Part shown: in pieces, positions 16,986-26,566 of the stretch
How the letters are laid out: every line of letters begins with the position of its first letter
How positions within the stretch are numbered: position 1 is the first letter of the stretch
DNA from: Candidatus Binatia bacterium
GTDB taxonomy: Bacteria > Desulfobacterota > Binatia > UBA12015
Assembly: GCA_029248525.1 (NCBI GenBank)
Contig: JAQWJE010000039.1
Coordinates: forward strand, 62,001 to 126,000
DNA: 64,000 nucleotides
Direction of reading: 5' to 3'
Translations under genes and position numbers: made by a program
Notes under the pieces: generated by a model
The model's database searches: none
Told to the model about the DNA's origin: nothing
Seen by the model: only the letters and a program-made list of their open reading frames with translations

Positions 16986-18472
16986 AGTGCGGGCAGCTCC
17001 CGACGCTTGCGCCAATGGGCGTACTGGTAGAGGTGCTCCAGGGCGGTGACGGCGCGCCAGGAAGATGGATACGCAAGTACGCCGCGCTCGATCATTCCTG
17101 CAGGTGCCTGGTTCTCCGGTTGGCAGTCGACGAGTTCGGTTGCCATGAGGATCGGCTTGCCGAACTCCTTTTCGCAGTCGACAGCGAGCTTCGCGTAGCG
17201 GGCGTCTTGCCGGAAGTGGAAATCCACAATCCTCTCGAGACCGAATTCGGGGTAGAAGCGGCCGTTTTTCTCCATCAGCCCAAGATTGGACTGAATGCCG
17301 GCTCCAAGGAAGATGATCGCATCCACAGCGGGATGACCAGCCGCGAGGCGCATGCATTCGGCAACCGTATCCCGAGTCTCGGACCCTGCGAGGTCGGCCG
17401 GGTTGTTCCGGCTCCAACGAGGCGGCAGGCGCTCGTCAAAGGCTGCACGAAGATCTTCGGGGATCGGCATCAATTCGAGATCACGTGATTGTGTGAGCCG
17501 GTCAGCGGTCACGACGCCCCAGCCACCGGCGGTCGTCAAGACGAAAACATTGGGTCCTCGTGGCAAGGGGTGAGTGGCGAAGCTGGCCGCGGCCTCAAAG
17601 GCTTCTTCGAGGGAATGAGTGCGGGTGATGCCGGCTTGCCGGCACATACCGTCAAAGACTCGATCGTCGCTTGCGAGCGCGCCCGTATGAGAAGCCGCTG
17701 CTCGTTGGCCTCCGCTGGTGGCCCCTCCCTTCAGGACAACCAGAGGTTTTTGTTCTGTCATGCCCCGGGCCTTTTCGAAAAACTGTCGGCCGTCTTCGAT
17801 CCCCTCGACATAGGTGAGACCGACCCGGGTTTCGTCGTCGACGCCGAAATATTCCAGAAAGGCCTCGAGTCCCGTATGCGCGCAATTGCCGGCGGAGATG
17901 GCGCGACTGACACCAACACCAGTTTTATGGGCATAGTTCTGCAGCGACTGGATAAAGCCTCCCGACTGGCTGGCCAGACCGATATGCCCCCGGGGCGGGT
18001 AGGGTGCGATGATCTGCGCGCATAGATCGCTTGGGGTGGAGATCACGCCCTGACCATTTGGCCCCGCGACGAGGATCCCGAGCTCATTCGCGAGACGAGC
18101 AAGTTCCTCCTCGAGCGCTTTGCCTTCCTCGCCGAGCTCCCCAAAGCCTGCGGCTGCGATGAAGGCCGCCCGGATTCCCTTGCGAGCCGAAATACGCAGC
18201 ATATCGGGGATCGTGCGGGGCGGGGTGCAGATGAAGACCAGATCCGCTTCGTTCTCCGGCAGGTCCTCCAGCGACGATAGCGCCTGTCGACCGAGAACCT
18301 CGCTCCCTTCTCGGTTCATGAAGAATACCTTGCCCTGGTAGCCCTCGCTCAGCACGTTGTGGGCGGCGACAAAACCAAATTTCCCCGGGTGGCTCGATGC
18401 TCCGGCAATCACGATGCCCTTTGGATCAAATAGTGGCTGAAAGCGGTCCTGCAGGGTTTTGGCGTTGTTCAC
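16979..18472 (-). CDS. ADP-forming acyl-CoA synthetase, alpha-type subunit (CoA-binding plus ligase domains)
   Basis: The 497-residue protein begins with a CoA_binding Rossmann domain (FDPKGIVIAGASSHPGKFG at about 14-32), then a succinyl-CoA ligase-like domain with GPNGQGV near 148, SQSGGF, and the ASHTGALA segment whose His is the likely phosphohistidine. It belongs to the acetate:CoA ligase (ADP-forming) family, which makes ATP from acyl-CoA, or the reverse. Start is GTG 18472 (GGAGG eight bases ahead), overlapping the stop of the beta-type subunit by 4 bases (GTGA), so subunits are coupled. The acid used (acetate, propionate, branched or aromatic) is not known. No ATP-grasp domain is fused here. 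Confidence 0.88.
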   Translation of the reverse strand: MNNAKTLQDRFQPLFDPKGIVIAGASSHPGKFGFVAAHNVLSEGYQGKVFFMNREGSEVLGRQALSSLEDLPENEADLVFICTPPRTIPDMLRISARKGIRAAFIAAAGFGELGEEGKALEEELARLANELGILVAGPNGQGVISTPSDLCAQIIAPYPPRGHIGLASQSGGFIQSLQNYAHKTGVGVSRAISAGNCAHTGLEAFLEYFGVDDETRVGLTYVEGIEDGRQFFEKARGMTEQKPLVVLKGGATSGGQRAAASHTGALASDDRVFDGMCRQAGITRTHSLEEAFEAAASFATHPLPRGPNVFVLTTAGGWGVVTADRLTQSRDLELMPIPEDLRAAFDERLPPRWSRNNPADLAGSETRDTVAECMRLAAGHPAVDAIIFLGAGIQSNLGLMEKNGRFYPEFGLERIVDFHFRQDARYAKLAVDCEKEFGKPILMATELVDCQPENQAPAGMIERGVLAYPSSWRAVTALEHLYQYAHWRKRRELPALQ

Positions 18473-19137
18473 GATTTCACCTCCACAAGCGCGTCCACGG
18501 CGATGGGAGAGCCCTCCGAAATGATCAAGGGGTTGATGTCTATGGAAACAATCTCCTCGGAATTCTGCGCAATCCGGGAGAGGCCAAGCAGGATCGCCAC
18601 CAGCTCGTCCCGGTTCACTTCCGGTTCTCCGCGGAATTCCCGGAACCAACTTTGGTGCTCGAGGTTCGCAATCATGTCTTCGGCGTCCTGGCGGGAAAGC
18701 GGGATCAGGCGGAAGGTCACATCGGCGAGGGCTTCGGCGAAAATCCCGCCGATCCCGAGCATGACACATTTGCCGAAGGTCGGATCGACCAAGGTGCCCG
18801 CGATCAGTTCCCGGGTGCCGCCGACCATGGGCGCGATCAAAACCCCGCGTGCTGCATCTTCGGGTTGCGCGCTCGCCAGCAAGGCCTCGGTGGCCTCGGC
18901 GACGGACGCCGCATCACGCAGGTTGAGGCGCACAAGACCTCGTTCTGTCTTGTGGGCGATGGCGTCGCCGCAGAGCTTGGCGACCACGGGAAAACCGAAC
19001 TCTTCGGCGGCGATGACAGCTTCGGTAGAGTTGTCGACCAGTTTTTCGCTTCCCATCGGGACGCCGCCTTGGGCTAGGCGCTGTTTGGATTCAAATTCCG
19101 AAAGCGTACGGGTGTCGGGATTTGCGGGCGAATTCAT
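18469..19137 (-). CDS. ADP-forming acyl-CoA synthetase, beta-type ATP-grasp subunit
   Basis: The 222-residue ATP-grasp_5 protein contains GFPVVAKLCGDAIAHKTERGLVRLNL (ATP-binding lysine and the following HK segment), GTRELIAGTLVDPTFGKCVMLGIGG, and the C-terminal VSIDINPLIIS with the metal-binding DxNP. It is the partner of the alpha-type subunit encoded directly after it; in many bacteria both parts are one polypeptide of about 700 residues, here split with beta first. ATG 19137 is preceded closely by GAAGGT. Reaction: acyl-CoA + ADP + phosphate to acid + CoA + ATP, or reverse. Confidence 0.88.
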   Translation of the reverse strand: MNSPANPDTRTLSEFESKQRLAQGGVPMGSEKLVDNSTEAVIAAEEFGFPVVAKLCGDAIAHKTERGLVRLNLRDAASVAEATEALLASAQPEDAARGVLIAPMVGGTRELIAGTLVDPTFGKCVMLGIGGIFAEALADVTFRLIPLSRQDAEDMIANLEHQSWFREFRGEPEVNRDELVAILLGLSRIAQNSEEIVSIDINPLIISEGSPIAVDALVEVKS

Positions 19138-19168
19138 ACCTTCAAGGTAGCGTTTGCCCCGCAGGAAT

Positions 19169-19702
19169 TCACGCCCATAGATTCCAGAACACCTGAACCG
19201 TGAGCATGGTCCAGATCATGACCCCGAGAATCGTTTTACCGAAACTGCCCAGGACGCGACCGCAGGCGGCGCCGGCCGCTGCCTTCAGCGAGGCTCCGGC
19301 CGGGCGACCGTCGGGTCCGGTGAGTTCTCCTACCAAAGCCCCGAGAAATGCACCGGCGGCGGCGCCCACCAAGGTGCCGACGATCGGAATGGGCAATAGC
19401 CCGGTAAGCAGGATTCCTCCAACGAGTCCGCCCAGAATAGCGCCCCACATGCCCCTTCGGGAGCCGCCGCCTGCGCTGAGACCCGCCACGGAAGCCCAGG
19501 TCTCGAGCACTTCAGCTGCAATCGCCAGCAACAGGCCGCCGAAAAGGAACCCCCAGCCGACGCTGCCAGTGAATAGAAGCTCCATGCCGAGGGCCAGGGC
19601 GAGCAACAACCAGTTGCCGGGTAGCCCGAGAAGCCCCAACACCAAACAGCCTGCGCCCATCAGGGCAAACCCGAGAGCGAGGATTACGTGCAGCGCCGTC
19701 AT
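19169..19702 (-). CDS. DUF456 family membrane protein
   Basis: A 177-residue, glycine- and alanine-rich integral membrane protein with about five hydrophobic segments. LGLLGLPGNWLLLALAL near residue 23 is the DUF456 signature, and a second glycine-rich region (GAILGGLVGGILLTGLLPIPIVGTLVGAAAGAFLGALVGE, described here by its residues 88-127) resembles glycine-zipper helices. Function is not known. It is separated from the acyl-CoA synthetase genes by 31 bases and could share their transcript. It diverges from a TetR gene across 173 bases. Confidence 0.85.
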   Translation of the reverse strand: MTALHVILALGFALMGAGCLVLGLLGLPGNWLLLALALGMELLFTGSVGWGFLFGGLLLAIAAEVLETWASVAGLSAGGGSRRGMWGAILGGLVGGILLTGLLPIPIVGTLVGAAAGAFLGALVGELTGPDGRPAGASLKAAAGAACGRVLGSFGKTILGVMIWTMLTVQVFWNLWA

Positions 19703-19837
19703 GAGCCCTCTGTGTCGAGAAAACGAGGCACAAGCAAGCGAATCCGTCGGTTTCGCCGCACAGTCGGCGATCCTTCGAAGCTCCGGAACGAAAAAATAGC
19801 GTTTTCACTTGCAAGCCGGCGGAGGGTGGCATAAATC

Positions 19838-19862
19838 CGAATCCGATTCGCATTTTGATTCG
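19838..19862. promoter_or_regulatory. Candidate TetR operator
   Basis: CGAATCCGATTCG (19838-19850) is a 13-base palindrome with 6-base arms, and GATTCG is repeated once more at 19857-19862. It lies 13-38 bases upstream of the TetR start, where autoregulatory operators of this family usually sit. Binding by this TetR protein is inferred, not shown. Confidence 0.5.
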
Positions 19863-19875
19863 TTGGATGGAAACT

Positions 19876-20592
19876 ATGGAAACCAGCCCCAAAACTCGTC
19901 GTCTCGCGTCCGTTGCCGCCACCAAGCAGGTGCGCAGCGAACGGACCTTGATGCGCCTGCTGGATGCAGCCGAGGAGCTTTTGCAGGAGCGCGGTCTCTC
20001 CGGTCTTTCCATTCCCGAGATCGTCCGGCGAGCGGACTCGTCGGTCGGCGGATTTTATGGCCGTTTTCGAGACAAGAACGAGCTCCTTCGCGCTTTGGAG
20101 GAACGTCAATTTCGCGAACTTGAGGGCCTCGTGGACCGGCTGGTGGATTCCCGCCGCTGGTCGGGCGCTCCGGCTGCCGCAATCGTGGCAGCGGCGACCA
20201 CCGAGCTCGTCGGAGCGGTGCGGGAGCGAAAGGAAATTCTGGGCGCGTTCCTCTGGAGGGCGACACAGGACGTCGACGTCCGCGAGGAGGGCCTGGCTTT
20301 CCGCCAGGGGGCTACGGTTCGCCTGCGAGAGTTGCTGCTTTCGGAATGTCCGGGCGAGTTCTCTCATCCGGACCCGGAGTTGGCGATTGATCTGGCGGTA
20401 CAGACAGCTTTCGCATTCATGCAACAACATATTGTGGTTGGCGAGACCCGCAGTGGGGACCGGATTCTTTCGGACGAGGAATTGGCTCACGAATTGACGC
20501 ACATGGTTTGCGCCTACGTGGGAATCAAGGCACTGCCCGAGATGGCGAAAGATCGCCGCTCGGGCAAACAGGAATTGGGGGGTACTCAATGA
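19876..20592 (+). CDS. TetR-family transcriptional regulator
   Basis: About 238 residues. The N-terminal helix-turn-helix domain is clear: RLLDAAEELLQERGLSGLSIPEIVRRADSSVGGFYGRFRDKNELLRAL, residues roughly 25-72. The C-terminal ligand-binding part is divergent. The start ATG 19876 has GGATGG five bases ahead; ATG 19867 and TTG 19855 are in frame alternatives. The TGA stop overlaps the ATG of the diiron protein gene (ATGA), so regulator and enzyme are made from one transcript and the regulator probably controls its own operon, perhaps in response to the enzyme's substrate. Confidence 0.92.
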   Translation: METSPKTRRLASVAATKQVRSERTLMRLLDAAEELLQERGLSGLSIPEIVRRADSSVGGFYGRFRDKNELLRALEERQFRELEGLVDRLVDSRRWSGAPAAAIVAAATTELVGAVRERKEILGAFLWRATQDVDVREEGLAFRQGATVRLRELLLSECPGEFSHPDPELAIDLAVQTAFAFMQQHIVVGETRSGDRILSDEELAHELTHMVCAYVGIKALPEMAKDRRSGKQELGGTQ

Positions 20593-21698
20593 ACTTTATG
20601 CAGAAAAATCCGCTTCCGCTTCCGGCGCGTGGTGAGTTTGCGTCCGTGAAGTCAACGATGGAAACCGTGTTTGATTGGCAATATGCCATGCGGAAGAAGA
20701 ACCTGCTCAACCTCTACGAGAAGGGCAAGGAACTGAGTTGGAACGCTTCCGATCTGGCCTGGGACACCGAGGTGGACCTCGACCGGATGATGCAGGAACG
20801 CATCGATGGTGGCTTTACCGCCATGACCAACCAACTGATGCAGCCGCCCAAGCCGTTTACGGATGAAACGGCGATGCTTTTCATGCGCCATCAGAATGCC
20901 TTCATGCTCTCGCAGTTCCTGCACGGTGAGCAGGGCGCCTTGTTGGCGACCGCCAAGATCGTGCAGACGGTGCCCAACGCCGAGGCCAAATTCTACGCGG
21001 CCAATCAGGTCGCGGACGAAGCTCGTCACGTGGAGGTGTATCATCGCTACCTGACGGAAAAGTTCGGTCTTTCCTACGAGATTTTGCCGAGTCTGGAGAC
21101 CCTGCTGGACGATATCATTCTCGACCCGCGCTGGGATATCACGTTCCTGGGTATGCAGATCCTCGTAGAGGGAGTCGCCTTGGCGGCCTTTTCACTCGTG
21201 CGGATGCAGTTGCCGGATGAGCCGCTGATTCAGGATCTGATTACCCGGGTGATGCAGGACGAGTCCCGCCACGTCGCCTTCGGCGTCATCTCGCTCGAGG
21301 AGATCTATGCAGACCAGCTGACCTCGGCCGAGATGCGGGAGCGCGAGGACTTCGTGATCGAAGGCGCCCACCTTCTGCGCGAGCGATTTCTCCTCACGCC
21401 GATCTTCGAACGCCTCGGTTGGGATAGCAAGGTCTGGACGGATTGGGCGATCAATACGCCGTTCCAAAAGGGCTTCCGGCAGATGACCTTTGCCAAGATC
21501 GTACCCAATCTGAAGCGTCTGGGGCTCCTGACGCCACGGGTGCGCGACGCGTTCGAGAAGATGGACCTGCTTCGCTTCGAACATCTCAAGGATTCTGTCG
21601 ACGAGCCCGAGGCACCGCCCCCCACGGAACTGGTGGAGTTGCTGAACACCTATCTTCAGTCCGAGTTGGGTAGCGGCGAAAAAACCGCAGCTCTCTAG
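20589..21698 (+). CDS. Ferritin-like diiron protein (putative oxygenase/oxidase)
   Basis: A 369-residue, largely helical soluble protein. Iron ligands expected of a ribonucleotide reductase-like four-helix bundle are visible: Glu in FLHGEQGALL, the ExxRH-type motif DEARHVEVY, Glu in QILVEGVAL, and a second DESRHVAFGV. The repeated E-x-R-H/E-S-R-H pair is the pattern of diiron oxidases such as R2-like, AurF-like and related monooxygenases. There is no signal peptide. Substrate unknown; the coupled TetR and neighbouring acyl-CoA ligase suggest a hydrophobic or acyl substrate, which is inference. A strong terminator follows the gene. Confidence 0.85.
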   Translation: MNFMQKNPLPLPARGEFASVKSTMETVFDWQYAMRKKNLLNLYEKGKELSWNASDLAWDTEVDLDRMMQERIDGGFTAMTNQLMQPPKPFTDETAMLFMRHQNAFMLSQFLHGEQGALLATAKIVQTVPNAEAKFYAANQVADEARHVEVYHRYLTEKFGLSYEILPSLETLLDDIILDPRWDITFLGMQILVEGVALAAFSLVRMQLPDEPLIQDLITRVMQDESRHVAFGVISLEEIYADQLTSAEMREREDFVIEGAHLLRERFLLTPIFERLGWDSKVWTDWAINTPFQKGFRQMTFAKIVPNLKRLGLLTPRVRDAFEKMDLLRFEHLKDSVDEPEAPPPTELVELLNTYLQSELGSGEKTAAL

Positions 21699-21729
21699 CC
21701 TCCAGGCGATTGCCGAAGATTCCCTTGCA

Positions 21730-21772
21730 GGGGTCGGGGCGGTTGGAAAGCCGCCTCGATCCCTATTTTTTT
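21730..21772 (+). terminator. Rho-independent terminator after the diiron gene
   Basis: A 13-base-pair stem (GGGGTCGGGGCGG with CCGCCTCGATCCC, two G-U pairs) and an 8-base loop are followed by TATTTTTTT. It ends the TetR-diiron operon. The stop codon of the convergent acyl-CoA ligase gene lies at the stem edge. Confidence 0.85.
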
Positions 21773-23550
21773 GTGTAGAGACTCTCGATCTCGGCCTGAT
21801 AGCGCTCGTGGATGCCGCGTCGTTTGAGCTTGGATGTGGGCGTCAGAAGGTCGGAATCAGGCAGCCACTCTTCGCCGAGGATGCTGATCTTTTTGACGCG
21901 CTCTGCATTGTTGAACGACTTCATGGCGTCTTCCACAGCGCCTTCGAGTTCTCCGATGATCTCGGGGTGCCGCGCCAGTGCTTCGAGGCTTGTGTCGGAG
22001 AGATCTTTGGATGCTGCCCAGGCTTTTGCGGCATCAGGGTCGAGTACCACCAGTGCGGAGACGAAGGGCCGGCCATCGCCGATCGCACAGGCCTGACCAA
22101 TCAAGGGAATCATCTTGAGAGAAGATTCCAGGTTCGAGGGGCTGATATTCTTGCCACCTGCCGTGATCAGGAGTTCCTTTTTGCGGTCGACGATCTTCAG
22201 ATAGCCATCCGCATCGATCTCGCCGATATCGCCTGAGTGGAGCCATTGCTCGGAATCCAGAGCTTCGGCGGTTTTGGCGTCTTCCTTCAGGTAACCTTGG
22301 AATACGTTGCCGCCACGGCAAATAACCTCGCCATCGTCCGCCAGTCGAACCTCACAGCCGGGGATCGCTTTGCCCACGCTGCCCGCTTTGACGATCCAGG
22401 GGGAGAACGTGATGGGTCCACTCGACTCCGACATTCCGTAGATCTCGGCGAGCGGTACACCCAGTCCACGGAACCAGAGCATCATTTCGCGGGGCAGGGG
22501 TGCGGCACCTGTGACCGCAAGTTTGCACTCGTCCATGCCGATCAGGGCGCGCACCTGCGAGAAGGCAACCTCATCGAGGAAGTTCCAGGTCTCGCGATCC
22601 TGCTCGGTCGCGGTGCCGTCGGTCATTCTTTCACGCAAGGGAATGGCAGCTTCGATTGCATCCGTGAACTTGGCCTTGCGCTCGGGGTCGGCTGCGAGCG
22701 CAGCATTGACGCCGGCATACATCTTCTCCCAGATCCGCGGTACCCCGAAGAAATAGGTCGGGCGCACTTCGCGCGCGTAATCGGCGACCTGCGTTGGTTC
22801 CGGGCAAGTGGTGACCGTACAGCCAAAAGCCAACTGCTGGTAATGACCCACCATGCGCTCGGCAATATGAGCCATGGGCAGATAGGAGACCAACTTGACC
22901 CCGCGATAGGACTCCCAGCCGATCGTGATTCGCAGTGACTCGACGGTCCAGCAAACATTATAATGGCTGAGCATGACGCCCTTGGGTGGGCCGGTGGTGC
23001 CGGAGGTATAGATCATTGTGGCCAGATCTTCCGGCTTTGCGGTGGTCGCGGCGGCCTGCAGGTCCATCGGCTCGCCGGCGGTGAGGTCTTCCCAGCTGAA
23101 CTCGCCGTCTTGATGATCGCGGAGGCTTCCGAGCGCCTGAAGTTTCGGCAGGTTGCTTCGGGCTGGCCGGAATCGGTCGAGGAAGCGGCTGTCTTCGACG
23201 AAGGCCAGTTTCGCTTCGCAGTGATTCGCCAGATACTCAATCTGGCCCTCGGAAGACGAGTTGTAAATCGATACGGGCGCGGCGCCGAGGAAATAGGCCG
23301 CGGTATCAATAATGTGAAACTCGGGGATATTGCGCATCATCAGAACGAGCCGATCGCCATGCCCGATCCCGAGACGAGAGAGCCCACCGGCCACGCGCGC
23401 CACAAGCTCGGCATATTCGTCGAAGGTCCAGCTGCCATAGCTACCGTCGTCGTTTTTCCAGCGCAGGGCTTCTTCGGGGCCATGTTCGGCAACGGTTGCG
23501 AGAAAGCTCGTGGCCAAGGTCTGGCCGGCTACAGTCTCTTCAATGCTCAT
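21763..23550 (-). CDS. Long-chain fatty-acid--CoA ligase (AMP-forming)
   Basis: The 595-residue enzyme activates a carboxylic acid with ATP to its CoA ester. The AMP-binding P-loop is MIYTSGTTGPPKGVMLSH (about 180-197); IYGMSESSG is the A5-type adenine segment; WLHSGDIGEIDADGYLKIVDRKKELL is the hinge region; and the catalytic C-terminal Lys is in TPTSKLKRR. The FadD15-like pattern with a long insert (AADPERKAKF... GTATEQDRETWNF) is present. ATG 23550 is chosen over upstream in-frame codons because GGGGGAG lies six bases before it. It diverges from gcvP across 126 bases. Confidence 0.94.
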   Translation of the reverse strand: MSIEETVAGQTLATSFLATVAEHGPEEALRWKNDDGSYGSWTFDEYAELVARVAGGLSRLGIGHGDRLVLMMRNIPEFHIIDTAAYFLGAAPVSIYNSSSEGQIEYLANHCEAKLAFVEDSRFLDRFRPARSNLPKLQALGSLRDHQDGEFSWEDLTAGEPMDLQAAATTAKPEDLATMIYTSGTTGPPKGVMLSHYNVCWTVESLRITIGWESYRGVKLVSYLPMAHIAERMVGHYQQLAFGCTVTTCPEPTQVADYAREVRPTYFFGVPRIWEKMYAGVNAALAADPERKAKFTDAIEAAIPLRERMTDGTATEQDRETWNFLDEVAFSQVRALIGMDECKLAVTGAAPLPREMMLWFRGLGVPLAEIYGMSESSGPITFSPWIVKAGSVGKAIPGCEVRLADDGEVICRGGNVFQGYLKEDAKTAEALDSEQWLHSGDIGEIDADGYLKIVDRKKELLITAGGKNISPSNLESSLKMIPLIGQACAIGDGRPFVSALVVLDPDAAKAWAASKDLSDTSLEALARHPEIIGELEGAVEDAMKSFNNAERVKKISILGEEWLPDSDLLTPTSKLKRRGIHERYQAEIESLYTKK

Positions 23551-23676
23551 TATTTTCTCCCCCGGGGGGCCCGCCATGGGCGCCAACTCCTGTTTTCCTA
23601 GCGAACAGCCTCGCCGATTCACAAGTCCCCGGTGTTCGGGTTTGCCGAGAGGTCCTGCTGGCTTTACAGTTTAACT

Positions 23677-26544
23677 ATGCCTTTCCGTACAGCGCATCCT
23701 CTCGACCCCTCCGACACGTTTATTTCTCGCCATATCGGCCCGCGTGAGGCGGACCTCGCCGATATGCTGGCTGCTCTGGACTGTGAGTCCCTCGAGGCGC
23801 TCGCCGCGAGGACGGTGCCGGAGGCGATCCGGCTGGAAACGCCGCTGGAATTGACGGATGAAGGCGAACGCGCACTCGGCGAAACCGAGGTTCTGGATCG
23901 CTTGCGGGAGCTGCTCGCCGAGAATCGCCCCCACCGCTCCTGTATCGGCATGGGCTATTCGGACACGATCGTTCCGCTCGTGATTTTGCGCAATGTGCTC
24001 GAAAATCCGGGTTGGTACACCCAATATACGCCTTATCAGGCCGAGATTTCTCAGGGGCGGCTCGAGGCGCTGCTGAATTTCCAGACGATGGTGGCTGACC
24101 TGACTGCTTTGCCGCTGGCCAACGCTTCTCTGCTGGACGAGGCAACGGCGGCTGCCGAGGCGATGGCGATGTGCCGAGCAGCCTCTCGAGGCAAGCGGAG
24201 CCGTTTTCTGGTTTCGGCGGCTTGTCACCCGCAGACGATTGGTGTCGTGCGCACGCGCGGGACCTCCATGGGTATGTCGGTTGAAGTTGCCGACGTGCAT
24301 GAATTCAAATTCGACGCAGACGTCGCTGGTATTCTGCTGCAATACCCGGATACCGAGGGGCGTCTTCTCGATCCGAGTGCGGCAGTCACGCAGGCCCATG
24401 ACTGCGGGGCTCTGGTGGTCATGGCCGCAGATATTCTGGCCCTGACCTTGATCAAGCCTCCCGGCGAGTGGGGGGCGGATATCGCCATCGGATCGACGCA
24501 GCGATTTGGCGTCCCACTCGGTTATGGCGGACCTCATGCGGCCTATCTCTCGACGCGCGAAGAGCACGCCAGACGAATTCCCGGCCGCCTGGTCGGTGTT
24601 TCGCGCGACGCTCAGGGGAAATCGGCCTATCGTCTCGCTATTCAAACCCGCGAGCAGCATATTCGTCGAGATCGCGCGACCAGCAATATATGCACAGCGC
24701 AGGTTCTCCTTGCCAATATTGCCGGATTTTACGCGGTCTATCATGGACCAGAGGGTTTGATCCGGATCGCCCAACGGGTTCGCGGAATGGCCATGGCTCT
24801 TGCCGAGGGGCTGCGCGGTGCGGGAATCTCGGTCGGCGAAACGGAATTTTTCGACACGATCAAATTTGCTCCGAATCAAAGGACGGCCGCCGACGTTCTG
24901 GCGGCAGCGCAGGAACTCGGATTCAACCTTCGGGCCTTCCCCGATGGGGAGGTGGGGATCGCACTCGATGAGACCACAACGCGTGCGGACGTCGCGAGCT
25001 TGCTCGCTGTTTTCGGTGTCGAAGGTGCGGACATCGACACACTTGCGGCGAATGGCGATCGTTCCCTTGGCGGCTTTGCCCGGACCTCTGATTTCCTCGA
25101 GCACCCGGTGTTTCATTCCTACCGCGGCGAGCACGATATGTTGCGATACCTCCACCGGCTCGAGAGTCGAGATCTCTCGTTGAATACCAGTATGATCCCT
25201 CTCGGGTCCTGCACAATGAAACTGAATGCCACCGTCGAGATGCTGCCGGTGACCTGGCCTGAAATCGGCTCTGTGCATCCCTACGCGCCACGTGATCAGG
25301 TTCGGGGTTACCATCGCATGCTTGATCTGCTCGAGGTTTGGCTCGCGGAGATCACCGGCCTGCCCGCGGTCTCCCTCCAGCCGAATGCCGGTTCTCAAGG
25401 CGAATATGCAGGCCTTTTGGCCATTCGACGTTTTCACGACGCCAACCAGGGCACGGAGAGAGACGTCTGCCTGATTCCCGTCTCGGCGCACGGCACCAAT
25501 GCAGCCACAGCCGTGATTGCCGGGTTTCGTGTCGTCGCCGTAGCCTGCGATGCTCAGGGGGATGTCGACCTGAAGGACCTTGCCGCGAAACTGGCAGCTC
25601 ACGAGTCCCGGATCGGGGCCCTGATGATCACATACCCATCCACGCATGGCGTTTTTGAAGAACGAATTCAGGATATTTGCCAGATGGTTCATGAGGCCGG
25701 GGGGCAGGTCTATATGGATGGCGCCAATATGAATGCGCAGGTGGGACTGACTTCACCGGCGAGAATTGGCGCCGATGTCTGCCACCTCAACCTCCACAAG
25801 ACCTTTTGTATTCCTCATGGCGGTGGCGGTCCGGGTATGGGACCGATTGCCGCACGCGAGCATTTGCGTCCATTCCTGCCCGGCGATCCGATCGAAGGCG
25901 AGGGCGGGGTGTCGGCCGCTCCTTACGGGAGTCCGAGTATCTTGCCGATCAGCTGGGTTTATATCGCTCTGATGGGCGGCGGTGGGCTGACCCGAGCAAC
26001 CCAGGTAGCTATTCTCAATGCCAATTATATGGCGCGTCGTCTGCATAAGGATTTTGATGTTCTCTACACCGGACCTGATGGCCGAGTTGCCCACGAATTT
26101 ATTATCGATTGCCGTCCTTTCGAGAAATCGGCCGGGGTAACCGTCGAAGATATCGCCAAGCGCCTGATCGATTACGGATTCCACGCACCCACGATGAGTT
26201 TTCCGGTGGCTGGGACGTTGATGATCGAGCCGACCGAGAGCGAACCAAAAGCCGAACTCGACCGCCTATGTGACGCCTTGCTGGGGATCCGCGACGAGAT
26301 TCGTCAGATCGAGTCGGGCCAGATGGATCGGGACGATAACCCCCTGAAACACGCACCCCATCCTGCTGTCGCAGTGACGGCCGACGAGTGGGGCCATGCC
26401 TATAGTCGGGAGCAGGCGGCCTGGCCTGCCGGGTGGCTCCACGAGCATAAATTCTGGCCGGCGGTCGGTCGAATCGATAACGCGTGGGGCGATCGCAATC
26501 TCTCCTGTACCTGTCCACCGCTGGCGGACTTGGCAGAACCCTAG
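23677..26544 (+). CDS. gcvP: Glycine dehydrogenase (decarboxylating), full-length P protein
   Basis: The 955-residue protein decarboxylates glycine and transfers aminomethyl to the H protein of the glycine cleavage system. Both halves (residues about 1-440 and 450-955) are fused as in proteobacteria and eukaryotes, rather than split gcvPA/gcvPB. The PLP-binding lysine is Lys708 in [21 protein letters not shown]. It begins [12 protein letters not shown] as typical family members do. No Shine-Dalgarno sequence is seen before ATG 23677; the preceding 126 bases have no glycine-riboswitch core that I recognise. gcvT and gcvH are not in this window, so the operon is dispersed. Confidence 0.97.
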   Translation: MPFRTAHPLDPSDTFISRHIGPREADLADMLAALDCESLEALAARTVPEAIRLETPLELTDEGERALGETEVLDRLRELLAENRPHRSCIGMGYSDTIVPLVILRNVLENPGWYTQYTPYQAEISQGRLEALLNFQTMVADLTALPLANASLLDEATAAAEAMAMCRAASRGKRSRFLVSAACHPQTIGVVRTRGTSMGMSVEVADVHEFKFDADVAGILLQYPDTEGRLLDPSAAVTQAHDCGALVVMAADILALTLIKPPGEWGADIAIGSTQRFGVPLGYGGPHAAYLSTREEHARRIPGRLVGVSRDAQGKSAYRLAIQTREQHIRRDRATSNICTAQVLLANIAGFYAVYHGPEGLIRIAQRVRGMAMALAEGLRGAGISVGETEFFDTIKFAPNQRTAADVLAAAQELGFNLRAFPDGEVGIALDETTTRADVASLLAVFGVEGADIDTLAANGDRSLGGFARTSDFLEHPVFHSYRGEHDMLRYLHRLESRDLSLNTSMIPLGSCTMKLNATVEMLPVTWPEIGSVHPYAPRDQVRGYHRMLDLLEVWLAEITGLPAVSLQPNAGSQGEYAGLLAIRRFHDANQGTERDVCLIPVSAHGTNAATAVIAGFRVVAVACDAQGDVDLKDLAAKLAAHESRIGALMITYPSTHGVFEERIQDICQMVHEAGGQVYMDGANMNAQVGLTSPARIGADVCHLNLHKTFCIPHGGGGPGMGPIAAREHLRPFLPGDPIEGEGGVSAAPYGSPSILPISWVYIALMGGGGLTRATQVAILNANYMARRLHKDFDVLYTGPDGRVAHEFIIDCRPFEKSAGVTVEDIAKRLIDYGFHAPTMSFPVAGTLMIEPTESEPKAELDRLCDALLGIRDEIRQIESGQMDRDDNPLKHAPHPAVAVTADEWGHAYSREQAAWPAGWLHEHKFWPAVGRIDNAWGDRNLSCTCPPLADLAEP

Positions 26545-26566
26545 AGCCGACCTCGGGACCGGTACT

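Noticed and set aside
23551-23676. Possible glycine riboswitch before gcvP
   Set aside because: The 126 bases lack the conserved core and the tandem aptamer layout; too short.
23671-25692. 673-codon minus-strand frame opposite gcvP
   Set aside because: Very long, but only a by-product of GC-rich third codon positions; the plus-strand frame has all GcvP motifs.
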